Assembly: GCA_036245525.1 (NCBI GenBank)
Contig: BTPG01000006.1
Location: forward strand, 73,752,727 to 73,816,726
Origin: Semisulcospira habei
Lineage: Eukaryota > Mollusca > Gastropoda > Semisulcospiridae
DNA: 64,000 nt
Direction of reading: 5' to 3'
The notes below the pieces were generated by a model, which was given only the letters and a program-made list of their open reading frames with translations, did no database searches and had not been told where the DNA came from. A program made the position numbers and the translations under genes. Position 1 is the stretch's first letter; each line of letters starts with the position of its first letter. Positions 1 to 9,066 of this stretch are shown here, in pieces.

Positions 1-1051
1 GTTGCGTTTGGTTTGATTTGATTTGGTTTGGTTTGGCTTGGTTTTGGGGTGACTCTGGAACAATCTGACGTAGCTGTCATTCTGGTGTGTTACACCGACC
101 AAATAGCCACACGACAACGCCTGCGAAATTTTATGCTAAGACGGAAGCAAAACAGTATGGACTTTTTACCAGTACCTCCGTTAGTATCCGGATGTTTCCA
201 GGGCAACGGTGTGCAGACCCCCTGTTATTACCGTACAAACCAAAGGACTAGAGCGAATAAATATTGCAAAAGCAACCGGTAAATTTACACAGGTGCTAAA
301 CTCGATTGGAACGGCGCGCATGAGAATAGGGTTTAATTATCTCGACTTCTTCCAATGAGAAAGGTGTGTAATGAGTTTGAGGCAAAACGAGTGAATTTGA
401 ATTGATGGGAATGGATTTGAGAGAAACAGGTGGAGTAAAAAAAAATGATAGTAAATAGTGAATTTGTGAGTAAAAGTGAGACTTTAAAAAAGGGTTGAAA
501 CCACCCTTTTTATTTGCACTATTACAAATTTACACTTTTCTCCACACACACCAAAAAAAATTGATACCTGTTCATTTCAGTTCAGTTACGGTCAAGATGG
601 GACCTCTGAGCTCGTAAATGCCCATACGCGCTCCAGCCAGCCCACCCATCAGAAGTATTCCCAGAGTTGATTTCTATGTCGTACCAGTATTGGTCTGGTT
701 TACTGTGGATCTCTCGTGTCCTTTCAAGTGTGTCCAACACCCACTGCCTTTCTCCTCACCTCTGCTCCGTACAGCTCTGCTCTGCTCGAGTGTGACTTCA
801 CTTTCTCTCTTTTTTTCTCTTTATTCATTCGCCTCCGTGCAATGACTTCACGCTTTTTAATTATTTTGTTTTAATTAATTCATTACCTAACAAAGCCAAG
901 CAATAATTAACAACCGCGACGGTGGGTGAAAAATGTGATCGAAGCGACAGCGCTGAAAGCCAAAGGTATACTATTTTAGTGATCGTAAAAGCAACACTTT
1001 TCATGCGTTCAAAGCAGATGCAAATGAAGCGCTTCCACTGTGAATGAACGT
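1..1051. other. No gene recognised
   Basis: The first kilobase begins with a TTTGG/TTTGA-rich run. ORFs are short and scattered, with no domain I recognise and no convincing splice-site pair. I see no RNA gene or clear repeat until the TTAA element that starts near 1052. Confidence 0.5.
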
Positions 1052-1267
1052 TTAACCGCCTCACTGTCCAGAAAAAGTGAACATGATCCAACTGCAAGAG
1101 ACGTAGATCCTCATGAGCCCCCGCATTCGCGGCGGCTCATGAGGATCTATGTCTCTTGCTGAGACCAACGTGTATCCATGTTCCTTGGACGGTTGTATCT
1201 GTTGGGCGTTGAGTGAATGAAAGAGATTTCAGAAACAAAATATGCGTCCATAGCAGGGAAAGGGTTA
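1052..1267. repeat. PalB palindromic TTAA element
   Basis: It starts with TTAACCGCCTCACTGTC and ends with GGGAAAGGGTTAG, a decayed TTAA terminus. The core hairpin at about 1098-1159 has arms starting GCAAGAGAC and GC-rich inner arms around a short loop. Both arms carry the GAGAC/GTCTC variant. The TTAA boundary and CCC-like termini suggest a piggyBac-type MITE. No ORF is present. Confidence 0.7.
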
Positions 1268-1489
1268 GTAGTAATGAGAAACAGTTTTAAACGAGGACAT
1301 TGGTTTATTAATGTAATACTATTCCTGTGCTGAACTTTGAAAATAGATGTCGGCATTGTTCAACCACAGTGACACAAAGAACACTAATGTAACACCCATG
1401 GCGGTGGCTGTATGTTCTTGCTCAGCCCATTTTAAATCCACGACCGCATTTCACACATTTTGGCGGTGTCACCCAACGACTACTGATGC

Positions 1490-1660
1490 ACCAGCTGCAG
1501 GAGATGGATCGACCGTGATAATTCAAGGGTAGTGCCAGATTAGCCTGGCGCCTAATTCAAGGTTAGTGCCAGATTAGCTTGGCGCCTGATGGCGCCAAGC
1601 TAATCTGGCACTACCCTTGAATTATCACGGTCGATCCATCTCCTGATGTAGTGCGTCGAA
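1490..1660. repeat. PalA palindrome with partly duplicated arm
   Basis: A PalA core (TAGTGCCAGATTAGC against GCTAATCTGGCACTA) lies at about 1561-1625. Just before it is an extra direct copy of the left arm, at about 1523-1556. Outer arms GGAGATGGATCGACCGTGAT and its complement flank the core. The TTAA ends have decayed on both sides. Confidence 0.65.
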
Positions 1661-2210
1661 ACTGAACGGGTTCATGAAAAATGTCTCAACTTAATACTTT
1701 GAAGATAACCGTTTCATCACCAAGGGCAACGAAGTAGCCAAACATCGGCCGCAGTAAAAGTCGGCCAGCCCACAACAGTGCGCCGGACATGCAACTGCCA
1801 CCGACGACGGCGAGATGATCTTTTGCTTACTGGGAAATGGATTAGACACAATGGACTTGTCAAAAAATCTCACAAAGCGACATCCGGCCGTAAATTGCAT
1901 TTTCACATTCGTCACGGTTTGTGTAGTTCAAAGGGGGCATTACAGGCCTTTGCTGGAAAGACGGGTCATCGATTAATTGACTGATTATTTTTGTTACACG
2001 TCGCGCAGGTAACAAAGAGTTGTCGTTATGATGAGTTACATTTGTGATTTGGTCTCTGATGTTAGACGTTACAAACCCAGGCAGTGTTGATGGAAATGAC
2101 TTGGTACATAAATACTGTATACAGCCATGCACTCGAATCACGCAACAGGAATACAATCGTAAATTCAAAGCATTAGAATCCCAGCCGTCTAGGGAACGCG
2201 GATACACGAA
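1661..2210. other. No gene recognised
   Basis: Short ORFs lie on both strands (for example 1860-2222 minus, 120 codons), but none shows a family signature, and the overlapping frames argue against selection. No repeat is recognised here. Confidence 0.4.
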
Positions 2211-2214
2211 AATG

Positions 2215-2327
2215 AACAGCAAGAGGCATAGAACCTCATGAGCCCCCGCGACTGCGGGGGCTCATGAGGTTCTATGCCTCTTGCAGTTGGGTGGTTCTGG
2301 GTGTGTCTCGGCAGTCAAGGAGTTAAA
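2215..2327. repeat. PalB hairpin and 3' terminus
   Basis: A perfect hairpin at about 2219-2286 has arms GCAAGAGGCATAGAACC and their complement around GC-rich inner arms. The right end, CGGCAGTCAAGGAGTTAA, matches other PalB termini. The left terminus was not found. Confidence 0.7.
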
Positions 2328-2524
2328 CCTTGGTACAAAAACGTGTGTACGACGATATAACTGATGATAGCTGTCGCGTTTTTAAAGTAAAGTAACTGTG
2401 CTTACAACGTCAACTTTAGTCTAGTTAGCTTGTCTACTGGCATCAATCTCATTTGGATAGCAACACAAATATTCACATTTCATTGGATTTTTGCATAATG
2501 GGGCCACTACTGAAGGTCTCAACT

Positions 2525-2833
2525 GTACTCTCTGGTGGCTCGCGAACGAGATTTATAGAGTTGCCACGATGTCTGCAGGCTGTCGGGTGCGGAGGCCAAT
2601 CCGGACAGCAGGTTCGACGCAGTGGCTGCAGGGAGGTATGGCCAGAGTTCTGAGTGCGGCATCTCTGTCTTTCCGAGCGCTGCCTTAGCTAGCTCTGCGA
2701 GAGTCTCAAAGGACAGCTGCCTGAAAGTGGAGCGCCAGTGTCACGGTCCACAGCAGCGAAGACACTGTGGGGCGATTGCAGCACTAAGTGACTCTGAGAC
2801 AGTCTTGTATCCTTCTTGTGCCCCGTCACGGGT
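2525..2833 (-). mobile_element. RTE-like LINE, decayed 3' fragment
   Basis: This stretch aligns by eye with 34870-35230, the 3' end of the RTE-like LINE at 34.9-38.8 kb. Shared landmarks are the segment encoding the C-terminal zinc-finger-like region, the terminal TTCGTTCGCGAAGTCAAG motif (degraded) and blocks such as GGAGCGCCAGGTGTCACGG. Many small deletions separate the copies, so this is an older, 5'-truncated insertion on the minus strand. Confidence 0.8.
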
Positions 2834-2875
2834 CAGTAACCGGCGGAAACGATAGCCATAACAACTAACGCAGGC

Positions 2876-3170
2876 GCACGCACACACACGCGTACGCTTG
2901 CGCTCGCTCGCACGCACACTCACACACTCACACACACACACACACAAACACACATACACACACAAACACACACTAGCCAACACACAAACACTCACACACA
3001 CGCACACACACACACACACACGCTCACGTGCGCACGCACGCACAGCACAACACACACAGCACGCAAGCACACACACGCACGCGCACACAAATACACTAAC
3101 TAACTAACTAACGCACAAACACACACACGGACACACGCACGTACGCAGAGCACAACACACACAGCACGCA

Positions 3171-3211
<41 letters not shown>

Positions 3212-3236
3212 AAACACACTCGAACACACACACACA
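2876..3236. repeat. Compound (CA)n microsatellite
   Basis: CA/CGCA-rich repeats interrupted by CTAA runs. A segment of about 35 bp (AGAGCACAACACACACAGC type) occurs twice, near 3040 and 3147, so part of the array grew by a larger duplication. ORFs through it are repeat artefacts. Confidence 0.85.
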
Positions 3237-3470
3237 ATGGGGTACTGAATGCACATCGCTTCGAGCGAGCAGAAAGTACGCAAAACCTGAGTGATGCGTG
3301 TGTACCCTTCAGGTATACTTTGAGCGGGCTGTAAGCGTCTGGTGATAGCGGCGGAAAGGTACACTTCGGAATCAGTCCGTACTTTGAAAGTATACCTTAT
3401 TTGAGGGCTGCATACGTCACTAAGGTATCTTGTGAAAGTATACTTTGAGACAGAAAGAGGGCGTGCGTTT

Positions 3471-4795
3471 TGCACGCGGCGTGCGTGCGACCCCCGCCGA
3501 TGAGCCGACGGTGAAGGTCACTGACTACCCCATGTTTACAGTGTCTAGCCACTTTGAAAAAGAAAAGAAGAGTTGTATATTGCAACATTGTGGAAATATT
3601 CAAGCTAAAGATGAAGAAAGGACCATTTTGCCGTTGCTCAGCTGGGACAAAACTGTTATGTAAACGCTCTGAAAGACAACTGAGTAACCAAGAACAAATT
3701 TTACTGTATGGCCTGTCAAATGAAACCTACACACTCTAAAGCAATTTCATATCAACAGTCTACCATTTACACACACATTCCACGTTGTCAATATCCTCTT
3801 TTGTAGTTTTAACCCTAGTTTTGTTTTTCGTGCACCACCAACATCCCGGCCTCATCCGAACTTCAATACAGTTAACTGTGCGTAGCAGCTGAATTTCAAA
3901 ACTACCCTAGGACTTAAACTTTGTCAATCAAACTTACACAATTTTATGATAAATTTTATGATAAATTGTCATTTTCATCTGCCATGTTATCAGAGAAGAA
4001 CCTGGTTGGGGGGTGGGGGTTGGGGGGGGTGCCAAACGAACACCCGCTATTTATTCCCACATTTGTATTGCGCAAAGGATGTTTACTATATACAGTACCT
4101 TGATTTCATGATCACCTGCCAGTCAATGGTCAGTACACGTGAGCTATTAATGTCAAAATGGTAACTTATGGCCATAGTCTGACTGGTGAGATTAGGCCGT
4201 CACATATTACAGGTCACTGACTGGTGAAGGTAGGCCGTCACATATGACACTTGCCAAATCGCCAATCTACACATACTCAGAACAAGCTGAGACGCTCTTT
4301 CCTTACACACTGACTGGCATGCCATCTACGAATACTGTTTTGACTGATGCCAAGGTATCTGAGTGCCCGAGAAGAAAATTCGTAATGTATTTTAATTTGT
4401 TTCAGGTTGGTTTATTTTTCAGGAGTAAGGTGTGCTTTGATGTGCGATGGTTAGGCACAATTAACGACAGTGTGATGAGGACAGCAGTTCTTGACTTGCA
4501 AGAGTTATAATGAATAATATGGTCAGTCTGTTGAGGACCATACTGTACATCATTTAGAAGACGCCTATGCATGGTAAAATGCTCAAGGCACCTTACAAAT
4601 AAACAATGAAATACTACACAAGACAGTGACAAGCAAAAATCACAGGCACAACACAAGAACAGTGCATGACCAAAAACATTACCAATGACTATCGTCATAA
4701 CAGGACTGTAAAAGGTGAGTTTTTTACTCTTTGCCTACTAAGTAACTTTTCTGTATTATGAACTCCGGCACTAAGTAATTCGGTTAACCCTAATA
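3471..4795. other. No gene recognised; one short tandem duplication
   Basis: I see no coding signature here. A tandem duplication at about 4177-4247 repeats GACTGGTGA, GGCCGTCACATAT and flanking bases twice, with a period near 36 bp. The rest looks like unique, AT-leaning intergenic DNA. Confidence 0.45.
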
Positions 4796-4816
4796 ATAAT
4801 TATATAATATTATTAA

Positions 4817-4879
<63 letters not shown>
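4796..4879. repeat. (ATT)n microsatellite
   Basis: An almost pure ATT array of more than 20 units, directly next to a GCGCC-containing repeat tail. It is probably the expanded 3' tail of the adjacent retroelement. Confidence 0.85.
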
Positions 4880-4889
4880 GTATATTTTT

Positions 4890-5295
4890 TAAGGCGCCTA
4901 TACTTTCGATAGAAAAGCTCTAGGCGCCGTACAATCGACATACTAACATACACACACCTTGCATCCTACAGCATATATATATGCCCTAACATACACGCTC
5001 ACGCAACGCGGAGACATACAAGAAAAATAAACTTAGCAGAGTAAACACACCAACAAGAAATGCTCACAAACACCAAAGATATACGTGTACCATACAACTA
5101 ATAATGGATACACTAGGCAGCTCTCACTGACAGAAACAACAAAAACAGAAATAAAATAATTATAAAGGTGAATGCACGTTTAAAGGAATAAAATTAATGT
5201 CTTTAAAGACTGCCGAAAACTATTGGCTGATTCAACATATCTGAGGGACTGTGGGAGTTTATTCATTTGGAATACACCAGTGTGTGAAATAAGTT
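4890..5295 (-). mobile_element. Probable retroelement 3' region with (ATT)n tail
   Basis: On the minus strand this ends in a GCGCCTA/AAGCGC-type block followed by (AAT)n. That is the 3'-end style seen in the window's SINEs (38.9 and 43.5 kb) and in the LINE fragment at 42 kb. No coding remnant was recognised, so the element class is uncertain. Confidence 0.35.
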
Positions 5296-5485
5296 TGACT
5301 AAAATAGTTCAAGGGTAGTGCCAGAATAGTTAGGCGCCTCTAGGCTCCAAGCTATTCAGGCACCACCCTTGAACTAAAGCCATTGGTCTATCTCCTTATC
5401 TGTAAGTACTATAATGTAGTTTGCATATGGCAGTGTACAAATTTGAAGCTTTTAGCCTCGGTATGATATGGGTTAAGACCTGTCT
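5250..5485. repeat. PalA variant with long flanks
   Basis: A PalA core at about 5308-5377 has flanks that match, in inverse orientation, the element at 32620-32850. Shared blocks include TTTGCATATGGCAGTGTAC, CAAATTTGAAGCTTTTAGCC and the CACACCAGTG side. This defines a PalA subfamily. The right end carries GGGTTAAG. Confidence 0.65.
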
Positions 5486-5639
5486 TTTTTTCTTATGCGT
5501 ATAGTTAAGACGTACGTTAACCTTTTTTTATGGATTTTCGGTGCTTTAGCAGTCCTCGGCAGTATCTGTTCGTGTAACGGCGTGCGTGTGTGTATGTGTG
5601 TTTGTGTGCTTTTGATATGTGTCATTTTAGTTTTAACAT

Positions 5640-5746
5640 TAATTTTATTGTAGCTTTTACTTTCTTCTGTTTTCTGTTCTGTGATTTTGGTCTTGTAAAG
5701 CGCTTAGAGCATCATTAATTTGGAGGTTAAGTTCTATATAAATCTG

Positions 5747-5788
<42 letters not shown>

Positions 5789-5790
5789 GT
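5640..5790 (+). mobile_element. LINE/SINE 3' tail with (ATT)n
   Basis: TTGTAAAGCGCTTAGAGC, then a TATATAAAT block and (ATT)n. The same tail style occurs at 24.6, 39.3, 42.55, 43.87 and 48.85 kb. It is a truncated retroelement end. Confidence 0.55.
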
Positions 5791-6012
5791 ATACCTCTTG
5801 CATATGACTGAAACCATTAAGTCTAGTATTATATAGTAATAGAGTTGTGCGGAAACTAACTGGAATTTTCATGAATTTTAAAAAAGGATTGAGATATATT
5901 AAGTTGTCTTTCTATTATATATAATGCTAACCTTTTAATTGACATACAATCTCCACTGAAAGGACATCATGAGCGTGTGAGCGTCTTGCTACTGCAAATA
6001 CTGATCTACATA

Positions 6013-6240
6013 TTAACCCATTTAGCCCCGACGCACTACAGCAGCAGATGGATCTACTCTTGAATTATCATGGTCGACCATCTCTTGCAACTCGTACTTA
6101 GACGTTAGGTGACACTTCCAAACTATGGTCGATCCATCTCCTGCAACTGGTACGTAGACGCTAGGTGAAACAGTATTATTATTATTATTATTAACTCACC
6201 AAATTCGGGAAATGCGGCTCTGGGTTTAAATGGGTTTAAT
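6013..6240. repeat. Degenerate PalA-type TTAA element
   Basis: It starts TTAACCCATTTAGCCCCGAC. It contains repeated GGTCGA(T)CCATCTC..GCAACT blocks and an internal (ATT)n. It ends near GGGTTTAA. The central palindrome has been lost. Confidence 0.5.
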
Positions 6241-6410
6241 CCTACCCCATTTGTACGGTGAGCAATACCGGTGGCTGAATGCGTAAGGTGGCTTATAAAA
6301 AATCATAGGTTACTACACAGTCGAACGAGATGCTTCTGTCTTGAGCTCATGATTTATTCATATGGAGATATTTGCGATAGTCCGCTAGCCCTGGCCTGAT
6401 TCGACACAAG

Positions 6411-6491
6411 CCAGCGTGTCCGTTTTTGGAAAAAGCGAGATTTTCATTGCATACAATGAAAATCTCGCCTTTCTCAAAAATGGACACGCTG
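6411..6491. repeat. Hairpin with CAGCGTGTCC arms
   Basis: A near-perfect inverted repeat with arms CAGCGTGTCCGTTTTTGGA and inner arms CGAGATTTTCATTG against CAATGAAAATCTCG. Related but weaker hairpins lie at 31705-31780 and 47010-47066. Confidence 0.65.
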
Positions 6492-6734
6492 ACTTTCTAC
6501 ACATCAAGCCAGAGTTGTATCGACCGTTAGTTGTGCGCAACTGCCGAAAACAGTCCTCTGGGGAATATGCCAGTCTGAAAGGTATGCAACCGAAGCTCGT
6601 GGTACTTCAGATGTTTGTCAGAAAAGCGACTGCCAAGGCCAAGCGTGTATAATGCAAAGAAAGTCCCAACAAAGAAAAAAAACTCGCACAGATTAAAAAG
6701 AAAATAAGTAAAACACAATCCATAATATTTTCAA

Positions 6735-6836
6735 AAATGAACACGCAGACAGAAAATGAACCTACAGACAGAAAATGAACATGCAGACAGAAAATGAACA
6801 TGTAGACAGAAAATGAACATGCGGACAAAAAATGAA
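6735..6836. repeat. 20-bp minisatellite
   Basis: About five imperfect tandem units of ACATGCAGACAGAAAATGA, differing by single bases (CATGTAGACAG, CATGCGGACAA). A PalB-like 3' half follows at about 6840-6963 and ends GGCAGTGAAGGGGTTAAG. Confidence 0.85.
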
Positions 6837-7068
6837 CATGATGATCTATGCGTCTTGCTGAAATCCCTTTGTGTCCGTTGTTCGTGGGACGGCTGGAGCT
6901 CTTTCGCGTTGAATTGGCACAGATTTTAGACGTACCGTGTACATACAGTGGCAGTGAAGGGGTTAAGAGGTGACCAACTGAGCAACCATCGGGGCGCGTG
7001 TTTTATTTCAATTCATAACGACAAATAATATACGTGTACAAGTCGTGAGGCATCAGTACCGAGGCATT

Positions 7069-7429
7069 CTATACTCACAAGCAAAAGAAATGCGACTAAA
7101 TAGTTTCCGATGATTAAAAAAAAAATAAAAAGAAGTAGCCAACGGAGAAAGAAACACGCTTAGAAAAGACGGGTACAACACAATTTATTAATATTTCGGG
7201 TAAATACCCTTTGTCAAAATAGACAAACAAACAAACAGTCTGTTTGTTTGTTTGTCTATTTTGACAAAGGGTATTTACCCGAAATATTAATAAATTGTGT
7301 TGTACCCGTCTTTTCTAAGCGTGTTTCTTTCTCCGTTGGGTACTTCTTTGCATATTACACGCTTGGCAGTCACCTTTTTGGTCTGGATTGATTAAAAAAA
7401 AATGGCGCATTTCTTTTGCTCGTCAGTAC
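7069..7429. mobile_element. PalC element split by a nested palindrome
   Basis: The left end reads TACTCACAAGCAAAAGAAA followed by TGCGAC. The right end is its near-complement, ending in TTGCTCGTCAGTA. These are the two halves of a PalC element, which is normally about 107 bp. About 250 bp of PalH-family sequence, including a 197-bp palindrome, interrupts the middle. Confidence 0.7.
7141..7337. repeat. PalH: 197-bp near-perfect palindrome
   Basis: Two arms of 98 bases are complementary along their length around a single T at about 7239. Each arm runs from AACGGAGAAAGAAACACGC to a GTTT/AAAC repeat at the centre. One-arm copies of the same sequence occur at 20355-20450 and 31558-31670, so this copy is a head-to-head duplication of a dispersed repeat. 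Confidence 0.9.
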
Positions 7430-7617
7430 ATATTCCCGTCCAAGCTTACTTCAGTGTGAATGCATGCTATCTATACCTCGTGAGCATATACAGTGGTGTG
7501 ACAAAAGTATTTCATGAAATGGTGGATCCGACAACATTTAAGGTTTAGCTATAAAAAAAAATAATAATAATAAATTTAAAAAAAAAACATTTTCCCGTTC
7601 TATAATATGCATGGAGA

Positions 7618-7734
7618 TTAACTCAATCAAGGTGCCTTGCATCAACAGCTCCGAAAGTGTGGCACGGCGTTGCCGCGAGCAACGCTATAAGACACTTCCG
7701 CAGCTATTGATGCGGGACACCTTGAGTGAGTTAC
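7618..7734. repeat. TTAA inverted-repeat element
   Basis: TTAACTCAATCAAGGTGCC at the left and GGACACCTTGAGTGAGTTAC at the right are near-complementary. An internal block, GCAACGCTATA..GACA, recurs at 45175-45235, giving a second degraded copy. Confidence 0.6.
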
Positions 7735-7770
7735 ACCGCGTACATCTAAAGACAAATTTCAGACGCCATG

Positions 7771-7876
7771 TATACTGACGAGCAAAAGAAATGCGACATT
7801 TTTAGATTTATCGGAAACATTGAAATGTCAGTTTCCGATAATTCCAGCATTGTCGCATTTTGTTTGCTCGTCAGTA
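7771..7876. mobile_element. PalC mariner-type MITE
   Basis: Inverted ends TATACTGACGAGCAAAAGAA and complement, with near-complementary arms meeting around ATTGAAATGTCAGT. The length is about 106 bp with TA at the edges. The TA boundary fits Tc1/mariner-type target choice, which is inferred from the ends only. Other copies are at 29709, 32331 and 55049. Confidence 0.75.
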
Positions 7877-8021
7877 TGTGTTTGTTATGCCATGTCGACA
7901 TACTTAATGAACTTCTACGGGAGTTTGTTCTGCGCAGCCTGTTAGCACGTTGATCTATTATTAGCTCAGTATTACTGGTATGGATCTCATTGAGCGGAGT
8001 TTTTTTCCAAAGTACGTGATA

Positions 8022-8524
8022 TTAACTCATTCAGCCCCGACACACCACAGCAAGACATGGATCGAGCATGATAGTTCAAGGGTGGTGCCAGAATAGCTTG
8101 GCGCCCATAACTCTTCTATAGCGCAATATCCCCACAAAGAAAGGCTCAGAGCGCTTTACATCGAGATAATCTAACTAATTGAAATTAACTAACTAAAGTA
8201 CTGACAGCGTACAAAAAAACAATCATTCATGCACACTTACACAATACTAAAATAATAAACATAACATGTCAAGAGCCTGATCAGATATATACATGTTGAT
8301 GGGAAAACGTAGGTTTGATCAATCCCTTTCAAAGGCCAGATTGAAAAAAAATATGTTTTCAATCTAGCCCTGAAAATGGCCAAAGATGCTGCATGGCGAA
8401 TATCATGGAGAAGACCATTCCACACTTTGGGAGCTTGCTCGATCTGTCTCTAGAATTATAATACAGTCCTTCAGAGGGCAACTTCAAAATTTTAGTATTT
8501 CGGTCCTGGGGTAGAATGTGTTAA
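8022..8524. mobile_element. PalA TTAA element split by a later insert
   Basis: It starts TTAACTCATTCAGCCCCGAC and ends CTGGGGTAGAATGTGTTAAG. The left arm runs to the PalA core at about 8107. The right half resumes at about 8433 with the block TCGATCTGTCTC..ATGCAGTC type seen in other copies. The intervening DNA is foreign. Confidence 0.7.
8110..8432 (-). mobile_element. Retroelement fragment inside PalA
   Basis: This insert carries a GCGC..AAAGCGC block at one end and, reading minus, CCCAAAGTGTGGAATGGTC at the other, which I take as typical LINE/SINE 3'-region sequence. No ORF is present. Its class is uncertain. Confidence 0.4.
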
Positions 8525-8812
8525 GGGGTGAGTGAGTATAGATTGCTTTACGTCCCGCAAGCGACAAAGGCCTTCTCAGAATGTGTTAAGACGACAGGGG
8601 CTGAACTGTATTCTCCTATGTCTATAAACAAAGCATAGCTACGCCTGTATGTGGCGTTGTGTAACCATCTGTTGCAGAAGTGTTTCTTTGAGGTGGTACT
8701 AATATGGTTGCGAAATTTTGGATAACGCAGTATAAATCTCGAGCCGCTCAGGCTAAGAAATAACAATATGTGAGCATTTTGTCTGAGCATTGTCAACCTG
8801 AGCACGAGTGAT

Positions 8813-8893
8813 TTGCGTAATTTTATTTATATTCAACGAATATACCTCTGGTGATTTGCGTAATTTTATTTATATTCAACGAATACACCTCAG
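8813..8893. repeat. 41-bp tandem duplication
   Basis: GATTTGCGTAATTTTATTTA with the following CAACGAATA(T/C)ACCTC occurs twice in direct succession, differing at one base near the end. Confidence 0.9.
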
Positions 8894-8896
8894 ACT

Positions 8897-9066
8897 TCAG
8901 TTGCACTAAGTGTCCTAGTCCAGCGTTGCTCACAGAAAGGGGTCTGGCATGTTTTGGCAGCTGGCAGCTGACACTTCCCATTGCCTTTCTAAGCACCTTC
9001 AAAAGCTCCCGTCTGGCCGTAGGTTCAAGGCTCCTCTTGTTTAAAACCAAACGCTACAAGGGCAGC
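8897..9066 (+). mobile_element. Older LINE C-terminus, left half (interrupted)
   Basis: One frame ends in FKTKRYKGSF, continuing after the interruption as VPSAIRLLNKE. This is the C-terminal motif of many CR1/L2/Jockey-type reverse transcriptase ORFs. The same sequence occurs uninterrupted at 25021-25345. The RTE-like LINE at 9067-12191 splits it. Confidence 0.7.
9056..9066. repeat. Target-site duplication, left copy
   Basis: ACAAGGGCAGC here and again at 12192-12202 flank the LINE. The uninterrupted homologue near 25030 has one copy, so this is a true target-site duplication. Confidence 0.9.
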
